Assembly (NCBI GenBank): GCA_963765935.1
Contig: CAVXXX010000001.1
Coordinates: 992,001-1,056,000 of the forward strand
Reading direction: 5' to 3'
Length of the DNA: 64,000 bases
From: JAMXLG01 sp963765935
GTDB taxonomy: Bacteria; Vulcanimicrobiota; Vulcanimicrobiia; Vulcanimicrobiales; Vulcanimicrobiaceae
Shown here one piece after another: positions 31,387-40,251 of the stretch; the stretch's first letter is position 1, and every line of letters begins with the position of its first letter. The notes under the pieces were generated by a model. It did not search any database. It was not told the DNA's origin and saw only the letters and a list, made by a program, of their open reading frames with translations. The translations under genes were made by a program, and so were the position numbers.

Positions 31387-33171
31387 TTACTCTTGTGCAA
31401 TCTGTGGAGAAGGCGATCTTTTTACGAAAATTGTGAGCCCGGCGACGGCAATAACCGTGACGATGGTCCAAGCCGTGCCCATTCCGATCAAGCCATAGAC
31501 GAACCCGCCCGCCGCGAAGAGCGCCCCATAGACGGCGGCCAAACCCAAGACCCAGGCGGCGAAAGCGGCTGTCGGAGAGTCGGGCGACGGCCCTAGTCCA
31601 TACCGCCGGCGGATCGCCGACCATCCAGGTCCGGCGGGGCGGACCTTGGCGTAGAACCGGGCGAGCGTCTCCTCGTCCACGGGCGGGGTCATGTAGGTTA
31701 CGGCGAGCCAGACCACCGTCGTAGCGAAGACCGTGACGAGTAGGACGGTCGTCGGCTCCGCGGCGTGGCCGGTCTTCGAGGCGATGAAGAAGGCCACCGA
31801 AACGGCAAATGAGGTGACCATTGCGCTCACCTCGCTCCAGGCGTTGATGCGCCACCAGAACCAACGCAAGAGGTAGATGAGCCCGGTTCCCGCACCGATA
31901 GAAAGCAGCAGGTTGAACCCCTCTTTCGCGGTGTCGAGCCAGAACGTGACGCCAACGCCGACGGCCATCAGCCCGACCGTGACGAGCCGCCCCGCAAGGA
32001 CGTAATGCGCTTCGGTTGCGTTCTGCCGCAAAAACCGACGGTAGAAGTCGTGAACGAGGTAGGACGTGCCCCAGTTCAAATGCGTCTCGATGGTGCTACG
32101 GTACGCGGCAAAAATGCCGGCGACCATCAAGCCGGCAAAACCGGCGGGCAAATAAACGAGCATTGCGGGATACGCAATGTCGTTGCCGAGCAGGTTTTGC
32201 GGAACGTACGGAAATCGTGCGTGAATGTCGCCGAGCGTCGGATAAATAATCGTCGACACGAATGCGACGATAATCCACGGCCACGGGCGCAGCGCGTAGT
32301 GCATCACCGCAAACGAGAGCGTTCCGAAGAGTGCGTCGTTCTCGGTCTTTGCCGCGAGCATGCGTTGCGCGACGTAGCTTCCGCCACCCGGTTCCGCGCC
32401 CGGATACCACACGGACCACCACTGCACGGTCAACGGAATGATAAAAATAGCAAGCGCCGTTTTCCAATCTCCGAAGTTCGGAAGAATGGATAGCAACGTC
32501 GGATGCAACTGCTCGACCCGAGAAACCGCGCCGTGCAACCCGCCGACACCGGGTGCGTGCAAAGCGAAATACGCGGCTGCAAACGCGCCGGTGATCGTGA
32601 TGCAGAACTGGATCATGTCCGTCACCATCACGCCCCATAGTCCCGCTGCCGCCGCGAAGATGATCGGCACGAAGGCGCAAAAGAGCAGCGTTTCCCACCT
32701 CGGCCAGCCGAAGAGCACCGACGCAATCTTCACGGCGGCGAGATTGACCGTCGCAATGATGACGCAGTTGAAACACAATCCGAGATAGATCGCGCGAAAG
32801 CCGCGAACGAATGATGCGGCTTTGCCGGAATAGCGCAGTTCGTAGAATTCCAGATCGGTAAGCACGCCGCTACGCCGCCAGAGGCGCGCATAAAAAAAGA
32901 CCGTTGCCATACCGGTCAAGAGGAACGACCACCACACCCAATTCTCCGCGACGCCGCCTTCACGAACGAGATTGGTGACGAGGTTCGGCGTGTCGGTGGA
33001 GAACGTCGTCGCGACGAGCGAAACACCGATCAACCACCACGGCGCTTGCCGTCCGGCCGCAAAAAACTCCGCCGTATTCTTACCGGCACGGCGCGCAAGC
33101 ACGATCGCGGGAATGAACGTTACGCCGAGTGAGACAACGACGATCACCCAATCGAGCGTGGTCAAATGCAT
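31387..33171 (-). CDS. Sodium:solute symporter (SSS family)
   Basis: A 594-residue transporter with about 13 membrane segments. FAAGRQAPWWLIGVSLVATT then FSTDTPNLVTNLVREGG is the TM2-TM3 region, and LWGVMVTDMIQFCITITGAF the helix carrying the Na+-binding signature. YPGAEPGGGSYVAQRMLAAK is a conserved loop in the sugar-transporting SSS members. Substrate unknown, but the position next to a sugar ABC importer suggests a carbohydrate or sugar acid, so the locus would have two import routes. Confidence 0.92.
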   Translation of the reverse strand: MHLTTLDWVIVVVSLGVTFIPAIVLARRAGKNTAEFFAAGRQAPWWLIGVSLVATTFSTDTPNLVTNLVREGGVAENWVWWSFLLTGMATVFFYARLWRRSGVLTDLEFYELRYSGKAASFVRGFRAIYLGLCFNCVIIATVNLAAVKIASVLFGWPRWETLLFCAFVPIIFAAAAGLWGVMVTDMIQFCITITGAFAAAYFALHAPGVGGLHGAVSRVEQLHPTLLSILPNFGDWKTALAIFIIPLTVQWWSVWYPGAEPGGGSYVAQRMLAAKTENDALFGTLSFAVMHYALRPWPWIIVAFVSTIIYPTLGDIHARFPYVPQNLLGNDIAYPAMLVYLPAGFAGLMVAGIFAAYRSTIETHLNWGTSYLVHDFYRRFLRQNATEAHYVLAGRLVTVGLMAVGVGVTFWLDTAKEGFNLLLSIGAGTGLIYLLRWFWWRINAWSEVSAMVTSFAVSVAFFIASKTGHAAEPTTVLLVTVFATTVVWLAVTYMTPPVDEETLARFYAKVRPAGPGWSAIRRRYGLGPSPDSPTAAFAAWVLGLAAVYGALFAAGGFVYGLIGMGTAWTIVTVIAVAGLTIFVKRSPSPQIAQE

Positions 33172-33204
33172 TCGCCGCCGATTCGCCTTCGGCCGCGCCC
33201 GCGC

Positions 33205-33867
33205 CTACGCCGGAAGTCTAAACGTTACCGTTCGATCCGCCTCCCGGTGATTGGTCCAAAAGCGCTCGCCATCCCAGGCGAGTCCGCGCGCATGAAACGG
33301 CACGAGCGCGAGATCTTCAAAAGCGCCGGTTGCGAGATTCAATCCCGTAATCCAGTAGTCACCGTTGTCTTCGTCGTCGGTCGTCAGCAGGAACGCCTCG
33401 TCACCATCGACCGCGATACCGGCGATGCCGTGCGGTGAATCGTATCGCCGCACGATGTGACCGGCATCATCGAGTTCCAAAACCGCGCGATTGTACCATT
33501 GACCGAGAAGCATGTGACCATTGCGAACTGCTATGTGCGAGCCGGCGTCGTCGGGACATGCGATTACCGACGGATGCCAGCCGCGCTGCACTGCATAGCG
33601 GCGAATCCGTCGAAAATCTTCAGCTTCCTCGCCACAGGTCATCACCAGGCCTCCATTCCCATACGCCATACCCCATGGCATTCCGGGTGGTTCCAGTTCG
33701 TCACGCTTCGTCCACGATGCGCGATCCATCACATCGATGCGCCGCGTCGCGCGCGAACTGACGTAGACGGTATCCCGATCGACCGCGACAGCGTGCGGTT
33801 GCGGTGACGATGAGACGAGACGGTCGAGTTCCACAATCGGCTGCAACATGATAGCGGGATTCTTCAT
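33205..33867 (-). CDS. Cytosolic beta-propeller-like protein
   Basis: A 220-residue protein without a signal peptide. The repeated strand pattern is visible: HAVAVDRDTVYVSSRATRRI, GMPWGMAYGNGGLVMTCGEE, SHIAVRNGHMLLGQWYNRAV, HGIAGIAVDGDEAFLLTTDD and ARGLAWDGERFWTNHREADR. These resemble four or five blades of the SMP-30/NHL or glutamine-cyclotransferase type. A small-molecule lactonase or sensor role is conceivable. Its ATG overlaps the stop of the SRPBCC gene (ATGA). Confidence 0.68.
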   Translation of the reverse strand: MKNPAIMLQPIVELDRLVSSSPQPHAVAVDRDTVYVSSRATRRIDVMDRASWTKRDELEPPGMPWGMAYGNGGLVMTCGEEAEDFRRIRRYAVQRGWHPSVIACPDDAGSHIAVRNGHMLLGQWYNRAVLELDDAGHIVRRYDSPHGIAGIAVDGDEAFLLTTDDEDNGDYWITGLNLATGAFEDLALVPFHARGLAWDGERFWTNHREADRTVTFRLPA

Positions 33868-34256
33868 CGCGCGAGGTGGCTCCTGATGATTTCCGAGCCT
33901 TTATCCATGAGCGCCGCAACGTTATCACGCGCGCTTTCCGGCTGTACATCGGCAACCCAAATGAATCGCGAAGCGCTCTCGCCATCGGGAAGCACCTGCA
34001 TCGAGGCGTGGTGATAGGTCATACTCACGCCGCTTGCCGAGTACGCGACGCGACGGCGCTCGTTGTCAACGTCGACGATTTTTTCTCGAACGACGAGCCC
34101 GTTAGAAAACGTAATCGTTCGCGTATCGCCCTCGAGCGCCGTATCCGTCACGAGACCGGGAACGAGCCGTACGTGTACCGCGCCAACGTCTTTCAGTGCC
34201 GCCCACACACGTTCGGCCGGAGCGTCGATGATGAATTCTTTTTGAATCGAAGCCAC
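33864..34256 (-). CDS. SRPBCC (START-like) family protein
   Basis: Start GTG 34256 gives MASIQKEFIIDAPAERVWAA, the usual start of the family. The 130-residue protein has the helix-grip fold: LVPGLVTDTALEGDTRTITF, SNGLVVREKIVDVDNERRRV, MTYHHASMQVLPDGESASRF and IWVADVQPESARDNVAALMD. Such proteins bind hydrophobic ligands or act as polyketide cyclase-like enzymes. The longer frame to 34571 is a shadow. It is 4 nt downstream of the next gene and coupled to the propeller gene. Confidence 0.85.
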   Translation of the reverse strand: MASIQKEFIIDAPAERVWAALKDVGAVHVRLVPGLVTDTALEGDTRTITFSNGLVVREKIVDVDNERRRVAYSASGVSMTYHHASMQVLPDGESASRFIWVADVQPESARDNVAALMDKGSEIIRSHLAR

Positions 34257-34260
34257 GATA

Positions 34261-34779
34261 TTACGCTCTCCACCCGTCAATGATTTGTTCCATGTGCCAC
34301 GTTGCGCCGCCATCGTAGGACGTGCGTCCTTCCCAATGAAACGCCCGCGCCTCAATCTGCTCGAAGACCCACACGAATCGCTTCGTGGCGGAATGCTGGC
34401 CTTCAATGATGATGCGCGAGCCGTCGGCACGCACCGCAAATTCAATGACCACGCCGCTCCATGCTCCGACCCACACTTGGCGCCATGCACGGAGTTCGAT
34501 GTCGTAAAAACGCACGGTAATCCCCGAGCGATAAGGACCATCCGCCGGCGCATCGATCGAGCGATAGGCAATCACATCGTAGACGGCACGACCACCAAGG
34601 CCCCAGCGAAACGACCAGAAACCTTCGTAGGTTCCGCCGGGTTTATTGAACGGAGTGTGTACCGTACGAATCTGCCAGTCACCGATGAGCGGCACAAAGA
34701 GTTGCGCTTCACTGCCAAGCGCGGCATCAGGCCCCGCTGCAGCGAGGCCGGGCATTAGTTCGGAAAGCGTACGCATCAT
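34261..34779 (-). CDS. DUF1579-like protein
   Basis: A 172-residue soluble protein of the form seen in DUF1579 and related lipocalin-like barrels: AQLFVPLIGDWQIRTVHTPF, GTYEGFWSFRWGLGGRAVYD, RSGITVRFYDIELRAWRQVW, KRFVWVFEQIEARAFHWEGR and TSYDGGATWHMEQIIDGWRA. A secreted relative lies at 37226. First gene of the minus-strand run next to the divergent AraC regulator. Two adjacent ATG codons (34779 and 34776) are possible starts. Biochemical function unknown. Confidence 0.7.
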   Translation of the reverse strand: MMRTLSELMPGLAAAGPDAALGSEAQLFVPLIGDWQIRTVHTPFNKPGGTYEGFWSFRWGLGGRAVYDVIAYRSIDAPADGPYRSGITVRFYDIELRAWRQVWVGAWSGVVIEFAVRADGSRIIIEGQHSATKRFVWVFEQIEARAFHWEGRTSYDGGATWHMEQIIDGWRA

Positions 34780-34836
34780 GCCGGGATTGTCTCAGAGCGC
34801 GACCGCGTTCGCTTTCAAAATCGTGCGGTGCATGCA

Positions 34837-35637
34837 ATGAGCGCCATGAACGGGACGCAGCGTTTCGTCTCGCGGCTATGCGTCGCCGACGATGTCGCAT
34901 GCGGGGCAACGCGTCATACGAAGGCCGAAGAAGAAACGTCGCCCATTCCGACGCTCGTTATTCCTCGGCGAGGCGTCTTCGAATATCGTTCCGGCCGCTC
35001 GTCGGTCGTCGCCGATCCGAATACGGTGCTCCTCTTCGATCCGGACCGTCCGCATCGTATCGTGCATCCAACCGACGACGGCGATGATTGCACGGCGTTG
35101 CGATTCTCGCGCCAGCAGATCGACGAAGCATTCGGTCGCAGCGAAACGGCGACTCGATATTGGATACTCGACGGCGATTCTCAGATTGCCCTGCATCTCG
35201 CGATGCATCGCATACGGAACGCCGCCGATCCGCTGGAAGGTGAGGAAGGCGCAATGACGATTCTTCGCGTACTGTCCCGCGCGGCATTGCAGCCCTCAGT
35301 GCATCGCGCGGTCAGCCTTGTCCGCGAACGGATCGCGGCGAATCCCGGCGAGCGCGCAACACTAGCGGAACTCGCCGATGGAAGCGGGCTCTCACCATTT
35401 GAACTCGCGCGACGCTTTCGCAGCATAACGGGTTCGTCGATTCATCAGTACCGGCTGCGCCTTCGCATCCTCGTCGCGCTCACGCGCCTGCAAGAAGGCG
35501 AGGACGATATCACGACCCTCGCGCTCGATTTAGGCTTCGCAAGTCATGCGCATTTCACGTCGACGTTCGCTCGAACGCTGAAGCGTCCGCCCCGAGCCTT
35601 CCGCGGGTTCAATCGTGCGGTCAATCCTTGTTCGTGA
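34837..35637 (+). CDS. AraC-family transcriptional regulator
   Basis: About 266 residues. The N-terminal half is a cupin-like sensor (PTLVIPRRGVFEYRSGRSSV, VLLFDPDRPHRIVHPTDDGD). The C-terminal part has the two helix-turn-helix motifs: ATLAELADGSGLSPFELARR then FRSITGSSIHQYRLRLR, and ITTLALDLGFASHAHFTSTF then ARTLKRPPRAFR. It starts 57 nt from the divergent DUF1579-like gene and probably controls the sugar-uptake run. Starts at 34828 (GTG), 34837 or 34846 are all possible. Confidence 0.9.
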   Translation: MSAMNGTQRFVSRLCVADDVACGATRHTKAEEETSPIPTLVIPRRGVFEYRSGRSSVVADPNTVLLFDPDRPHRIVHPTDDGDDCTALRFSRQQIDEAFGRSETATRYWILDGDSQIALHLAMHRIRNAADPLEGEEGAMTILRVLSRAALQPSVHRAVSLVRERIAANPGERATLAELADGSGLSPFELARRFRSITGSSIHQYRLRLRILVALTRLQEGEDDITTLALDLGFASHAHFTSTFARTLKRPPRAFRGFNRAVNPCS

Positions 35638-35664
35638 AGGCCGTTGTCGTGATCGAATCGCGAT

Positions 35665-37203
35665 ATGCTTGCGCTTTCGTTCTCTGCGGGGATGCTCGGC
35701 ATCGAGGGATACGTCGTCCGCGTCGAAGCGGACAGCTCCGCCGGCTCTCCCGTCTTCACCATCATCGGATTGCCCGACCGCGCGCTCGGCGAAGCGCGCG
35801 AACGCGTGCGCGCTGCGATTTTTAATTCCGGCTTTGCGTACCCCGCGGGCCGGTTGCTCGTCAATCTCTCGCCTGCGGATGTTCGTAAAGAAGGCCCGGC
35901 GTTCGATCTCGCGATCGCACTCGCGCTGCTGGCCATCGACGAACAAATCGACCGGCTGGCCTTGCAAAACTTCATTGCATTAGGTGAACTTGCGCTCGAC
36001 GGCACGCTGCGTCCCGTCAATGGCATCTTGCCGATGGTGATGGGCGCGCGCAACGCTGGATTTACGAAATTGATCCTTCCCGAGCGAAACGGCGATGAAG
36101 CGGCGCTCGTCGAAGGCGTCGAACTCTACGCGGTCGATTCACTCGCATCCGCGGTTGCCGTCTTGCTCGGCAATGGCACGAAGTGGCGGCGCACGACCAA
36201 AGCGCCGCAGTTCCATCCTGCCGACGAATTCGTGCACGGCGATCTCGCTGACGTGCGCGGGCAGCTCGTTGCAAAGCGGGCGCTCGAAATCGCGGCCGCC
36301 GGCGGCCATAACCTGCTTTTCGTCGGTCCGCCGGGATGTGGGAAGACGATGCTCGCGCGGCGGCTGCCGTCGATTCTTCCGTCGATGATGCCCGATGAAG
36401 CGCTCGAAGTTACGAAAATCTACAGCGTCGCTGGCTTACTCGGAAATCGTTCCGGGATCGTCAACGCCCGCCCGTTTCGCTTTCCGCATCACACCATAAG
36501 CCAAACGGCGCTTGTCGGCGGCGGACCTTCGGTCAAACCCGGTGAGATTTCGCTCGCGCACAACGGCGTGCTCTTTCTCGACGAGTTGCCTGAATTCGGA
36601 CGAGGGGCGATTGAAGTGATGCGTCAGCCGCTCGAAGAGGGAACCGTTACTATTGCGCGAGCCATCGGAACATTTACGTATCCCGCGCGCTTTCAGCTCG
36701 TCGCTTCGATGAATCCCTGTCCGTGCGGATATCGCGGCGTCCGCAATGCCGAGTGCCGCTGCGATGATGCCGCCGTCGCGAAATATGTCGGTAAGCTTTC
36801 TGGTCCGCTGCTCGATCGTATCGACTTGCAGGTCCAAATCGCGCGCGTTCCGTTTGATGATATGGTACGCGGCGACGGAGCGGAACGCTCGTCGGCAATA
36901 CGGGAACGCGTCGTTGCGGCGCGCGCGTTTGCCCGCGAACGCTTTGCCGGTACGCCGATCAGCGCAAACGCCGAGATTCCACCGAGCGCCATGCGAACGT
37001 ATTGCGCGCTGGACGACGCCGCAATGAAGCTCCTTGCACTCGCGAGCGCCAAGCGCCAGTTTTCGGCGCGTGCCCTCGACCGTATTGCGCGCGTCGCTCG
37101 AACGATCGCAGATCTCGCCGGCTCTCCAACGATTCGCGCCGAGCATGTTGCAGAGGCAGTTCAGTACCGCAGCTTGGAAAGGCTCGACGGGCGGGCTGCG
37201 TAA
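35665..37203 (+). CDS. comM: YifB/ComM-family AAA+ ATPase (Mg-chelatase-like)
   Basis: A 512-residue hexameric helicase that extends branch migration during integration of transformed DNA. An N-terminal ChlI-like domain (FTIIGLPDRALGEARERVRA, YPAGRLLVNLSPADVRKEGP) is followed by the AAA+ module with Walker A GPPGCGKTM (221-229), Walker B VLFLDELPE (302-310) and NPCPCGYRG (Zn-finger-like) with the sensor and C-terminal helical domain. dprA is 6 kb away, so natural competence genes are represented twice in the window. Confidence 0.95.
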   Translation: MLALSFSAGMLGIEGYVVRVEADSSAGSPVFTIIGLPDRALGEARERVRAAIFNSGFAYPAGRLLVNLSPADVRKEGPAFDLAIALALLAIDEQIDRLALQNFIALGELALDGTLRPVNGILPMVMGARNAGFTKLILPERNGDEAALVEGVELYAVDSLASAVAVLLGNGTKWRRTTKAPQFHPADEFVHGDLADVRGQLVAKRALEIAAAGGHNLLFVGPPGCGKTMLARRLPSILPSMMPDEALEVTKIYSVAGLLGNRSGIVNARPFRFPHHTISQTALVGGGPSVKPGEISLAHNGVLFLDELPEFGRGAIEVMRQPLEEGTVTIARAIGTFTYPARFQLVASMNPCPCGYRGVRNAECRCDDAAVAKYVGKLSGPLLDRIDLQVQIARVPFDDMVRGDGAERSSAIRERVVAARAFARERFAGTPISANAEIPPSAMRTYCALDDAAMKLLALASAKRQFSARALDRIARVARTIADLAGSPTIRAEHVAEAVQYRSLERLDGRAA

Positions 37204-37225
37204 CGCCATGCGGCTACAGTCTCAG

Positions 37226-37807
37226 CTATATGTGCGTCTGGTCGCTGGTCACATTCGTCTCCCACGTCTTCCCATGATCGCTCGAGAAGGCTTGTTCGAA
37301 GTGTGCCCCTTGCGCGGTCCAACGAAAACGAACGATAACCGGTGTGCCTTGCCATGTGTCGTCTGCGAAGAATTCACCGAAGCCGTGCGCATTGAAGTGA
37401 CCGATTTGCGGAGGCGGTATTAAGCCGCGATCGCGCAATCCCCACCATATCGACCATTGATGCGTTTGTGCGCTGTACATGCGAAGCGTGATGCCGTCAA
37501 TCGTGCGGTTCGGACAGTGCCATACCGTGTCTTCGCGATTTCCGCTGCCGCCGTAAATGCCGCCCCAAATCGCACGCATTTCGCCCGTTGCCGTGCAGTC
37601 GTACCAATTGTGGCTGTTCTTGAGCCGCTCTTTGAGCATGCGAATGTGGTAACGCCATTTGCCGAGTAGGAAATTGAAATCGTTGTGGCCGTCGCGTGTA
37701 GTTGGGGTGATTAGCGCGGTTGCACCGGGTTCTGCGCCGCGTACGACGACGAATGACGCCATTGCGACAAACGCAAAGAGTAGGGCTGAGAGCATGCGCT
37801 TCTTCAT
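37226..37807 (-). CDS. Exported DUF1579-like protein with leaderless promoter
   Basis: ATG 37807 gives a signal peptide (MLSALLFAFVAMASFVVVRG) and a 193-residue product; the 45 codons further upstream are non-coding. The mature protein has the DUF1579 pattern seen also in the gene at 34261: FNFLLGKWRYHIRMLKERLK, TATGEMRAIWGGIYGGSGNR, RMYSAQTHQWSIWWGLRDRG, TPVIVRFRWTAQGAHFEQAF and SSDHGKTWETNVTSD. The promoter and a palindromic operator are directly adjacent. Its role is unknown; tight repression is likely. Confidence 0.78.
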   Translation of the reverse strand: MKKRMLSALLFAFVAMASFVVVRGAEPGATALITPTTRDGHNDFNFLLGKWRYHIRMLKERLKNSHNWYDCTATGEMRAIWGGIYGGSGNREDTVWHCPNRTIDGITLRMYSAQTHQWSIWWGLRDRGLIPPPQIGHFNAHGFGEFFADDTWQGTPVIVRFRWTAQGAHFEQAFSSDHGKTWETNVTSDQTHI

Positions 37808-37814
37808 GGCGACT

Positions 37815-37842
37815 ATTATACTAGGACTATAAATATAGTCAA
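37815..37842 (-). promoter_or_regulatory. Leaderless promoter with palindromic operator
   Basis: On the minus strand TTGACT (37842-37837), a 16-bp spacer and TATAAT (37820-37815). The predicted start is one nucleotide before the ATG at 37807. A perfect palindrome GACTATA-AA-TATAGTC (37825-37840) overlaps the -35 and spacer, and a second GACTAT lies at 37811-37816. The dyad resembles the nACTAnnnnTAGTn sites of BlaI/MecI-type repressors, but no such gene is in the window. Confidence 0.65.
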
Positions 37843-37879
37843 CACGCCGTGGGCACAAGCTGCTCATGCGTCGAGCAGG

Positions 37880-38280
37880 ATGCCGGAACGAGGCTACCCG
37901 CTGATACTCTGTCTTCACGGCGCCGGCGGTGAAGCCGCACACCGCATCGATGCATTACGTCCGTTTGCAGCGCCCTGCGGCGTGGCATTGCTCGGCGTCG
38001 ATTCACTATACGAGAGCTGGGATATGGCCAACGGCGATCTGTTCAGATGGATCTTCGCGTTTTCGCCCGGGTCATGGCACCGCCGCAACTGGTAGGACAG
38101 CCGCACGTCACGATCACGCACGGCATTTGGGACCCGACGTTACCCGTCGCATGTAGCCGCGATCGCATTGTGCCGCAATTGCGCAAAGCCGGATACGACG
38201 TGACCTATGAAGAGTTTCATGGCTTTCACATGGTGCCAAAGCGGGCGCTCAAAGCGTGCGTAGAAACCGTAGCCGTGTGA
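37880..38280 (+). pseudogene. Decayed alpha/beta hydrolase (esterase) with internal deletion and frameshift
   Basis: The first frame (37880-38095) encodes LILCLHGAGGEAAHRIDALR and ends ANGDLFRWIFAFSPGSW; the second (38047-38280) encodes MAPPQLVGQPHVTITHGIWD and VTYEEFHGFHMVP. Together they follow the phospholipase/carboxylesterase pattern, but the nucleophile elbow GxSxG expected between LYESWD and ANGDLF is missing, presumably by a deletion of about 60 codons. Near 38072, CCC GGG TC ATG should read as CCC GGG TTC ATG, so one base is lost. The catalytic His region (GFHMVP) is still readable. Confidence 0.75.
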
Positions 38281-38780
38281 ACTTTTTTGTCGTAGCTACG
38301 CTTTTAACGCTAATTGCTCAAGCAAGCCCCGACGCGCAACCTTCACCATCGCAGTCAGCGACCGCGCCGCCGGTAAAGCAGTCGTTGCAAGTCGACATTC
38401 CGCCCGGTTGGCAACGGACTGAATCCGGCCACTACAATGAGTGGCGCAGTCCCGATGGAAACGCGAAATTCCGCATAACGGTTACGGGCGTTTCAGACGA
38501 CATTCGCGGCGCCGATGCGGCAAACGCGGTGAAAGCACGGTTCGAGAAGAGCATCGCTTCAGTTCGCCCTAACGCTCACGTCGATGTAACGGAAGTGTTG
38601 GTGTGCGACCACACGCAACCCGCATACCGAATCGACGATCCGCTCGGAAACGGCTCCGCCGCTTTCATGATGCTCATTCCCGGAACGCAATCGTCCGGAT
38701 TGATCAATTACGAAATTCCGCCGGGCGGAAAAGCGGATCCCGCGATGATGGAGACAATCGGGAAAATTTGCTGGCCGTAG
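38256..38780 (+). CDS. Exported protein of unknown function
   Basis: A 174-residue protein with a signal peptide (NFFVVATLLTLIAQASPDAQ). I take GTG 38256, which adds a basic n-region (MRRNRSR); GTG 38277 would also work. The mature part has a PsbP/DUF-like alpha-beta character: QVDIPPGWQRTESGHYNEWR, SPDGNAKFRITVTGVSDDIR, HVDVTEVLVCDHTQPAYRID and GTQSSGLINYEIPPGGKADP. Two cysteines (VCDHT and KICWP) may pair. It overlaps the pseudogene slightly and the convergent gene by 77 nt. Confidence 0.68.
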   Translation: MRRNRSRVNFFVVATLLTLIAQASPDAQPSPSQSATAPPVKQSLQVDIPPGWQRTESGHYNEWRSPDGNAKFRITVTGVSDDIRGADAANAVKARFEKSIASVRPNAHVDVTEVLVCDHTQPAYRIDDPLGNGSAAFMMLIPGTQSSGLINYEIPPGGKADPAMMETIGKICWP

Positions 38781-39480
38781 CTTCCTGCGACGTGCGATAT
38801 GCAATCGACTCCTCAATCGTGTAGTCGGTAAAGTCCACGTGGGCGGAAAGACTTCGGCCGGGCAATTTGACGTCGACGTCGCTGCTTTCGGGCAGACGGA
38901 ACCCTTGCGTCTGCGTGGGATTGAGGCTCATATGAATCTCACCCGACGCGTACTGGAGCACTACATCGCGAGTCGAATCCTTTTCGTCGAGCATGACTTG
39001 AGCCGAAACAAGCGGATTCTGCTCTTTTGGATCGACCTTGCGCGGGCGCAACTCGAATGTCGTCATGCCGTTTTTCTGCCCCGCAAGCTGTACGAAGAAT
39101 TGCTTCTGCCACATCGTGGGATCTAACGCGGAGAGGTCGACTTTTTTAAAGTCTTGTGCGAAAAACGGCACGCGCGTGAACTGGATTTCATAGCGACGGC
39201 CGCGCTCGTAGTTCCCGATTCCGTCGAGATGGAACCGCAGCCATGGGAACGTCTGCATGCGCATCGCGACGCTGACATGAAACGAATAGGCCTTTAAGGA
39301 CGGGTTGCGGTCGCGGGCGGCGATGAATGCGGAATCGTGGGCACCAACGGGAACCGCACCGACGACAGCCAGTAGCGCGGAAGCCAACGCGGGAATTGTT
39401 CGTGCCAGGTCCACGTCTACAGAATTCCCGCCTTCGAGCAATATCAATAGCAGAATCGCGCGGCGATCGGCTGCCTGCAT
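38704..39480 (-). CDS. Exported or anchored protein of LolA/DUF1571-like form
   Basis: A frame of 258 residues with a hydrophobic N-terminal region (ARTIPALASALLAVVGAVPV) and AHDSAF as probable mature start. The body is beta-rich: LKAYSFHVSVAMRMQTFPWL, RFHLDGIGNYERGRRYEIQF, KKVDLSALDPTMWQKQFFVQ, LDEKDSTRDVVLQYASGEIH and MSLNPTQTQGFRLPESSDVD. A half-barrel lipid-carrier fold is plausible. ATG 39480 has no good Shine-Dalgarno; GTG 39414 is an alternative. Convergent overlap of 77 nt with the preceding plus-strand gene. Confidence 0.62.
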   Translation of the reverse strand: MQAADRRAILLLILLEGGNSVDVDLARTIPALASALLAVVGAVPVGAHDSAFIAARDRNPSLKAYSFHVSVAMRMQTFPWLRFHLDGIGNYERGRRYEIQFTRVPFFAQDFKKVDLSALDPTMWQKQFFVQLAGQKNGMTTFELRPRKVDPKEQNPLVSAQVMLDEKDSTRDVVLQYASGEIHMSLNPTQTQGFRLPESSDVDVKLPGRSLSAHVDFTDYTIEESIAYRTSQEATASKFSRLSPSSRDPLFRPAEFRN

Positions 39481-39522
39481 TCCGAGCTTTCAGTTAACAC
39501 GGAGTGTGGGAATAGCGTACGG

Positions 39523-40251
39523 GTGATCCGCATCGGGACGAGCGGTTGGGTCTACGGCAGCTGGCGAGAACGCTTTTACCCGAAGGGTGTCGCACAGCGA
39601 CGGTGGCTGCCTTATTACGCGCAACACTTCAACACGGTCGAACTTAACGCGACGACATACCGATTGCCGAAACCGGAGCAAGTTCGCCTCTGGTGTGAAG
39701 CTGTTCCTCGTGACTTCCGCTACACGGTCAAGCTCAGCCGGCTCATTACGCATCGGCGCGTTCAATCGCCGCGCCTCGACCAATTCATCGAAAATTACTT
39801 CGCACGAACCGCCTGTTTCGACGTACAAAAGCTCGCGCAGATTCTCGTCCAGTTTCCGCCGTTTCTCGAACGCGACGATGCAAGCTTGACGTCGTTTCTC
39901 GATCGGCTGCCCTCCGAGTACCGCTACGTCGTCGAGTTTCGCAACCCGTCCTGGTTCGATCCGGCGGTTCGCGATCTCTTGGCCGCGCGACAGATGGCGT
40001 TCTGCATCCACGATTATCCCGAACTCGACGTTCCGCAATGGATCACATCGCGTGAACTCGCGTATCTGCGGTTGCACGGGTACAGCGGCCTCTACGTCGG
40101 TTCCTATCCGAAACCGGTTCTGCGTGCTTGGGCGTCAACCGTCGAGCAACTCGCTTCGCAAGCGCAAGACGTCTACGTCTACTTCAACAACGACACGAAC
40201 GCCGCAGCTCCACGCGACGCAAGCGTGTTGCGAGAGGTCCTGTGCGTGTAA
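39523..40251 (+). CDS. DUF72 (YecE-like) protein
   Basis: A 242-residue TIM-barrel-like protein of unknown biochemical role. MIRIGTSGWVYGSWRERFYP, QHFNTVELNATTYRLPKPEQ, FRYTVKLSRLITHRRVQSPR, LVQFPPFLERDD and YVYFNNDTNAAAPRDASVLR are the family blocks. Starts at GTG 39523. Its stop codon is directly adjacent to the stop of the convergent chdC gene, with no spacer. Confidence 0.92.
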   Translation: MIRIGTSGWVYGSWRERFYPKGVAQRRWLPYYAQHFNTVELNATTYRLPKPEQVRLWCEAVPRDFRYTVKLSRLITHRRVQSPRLDQFIENYFARTACFDVQKLAQILVQFPPFLERDDASLTSFLDRLPSEYRYVVEFRNPSWFDPAVRDLLAARQMAFCIHDYPELDVPQWITSRELAYLRLHGYSGLYVGSYPKPVLRAWASTVEQLASQAQDVYVYFNNDTNAAAPRDASVLREVLCV

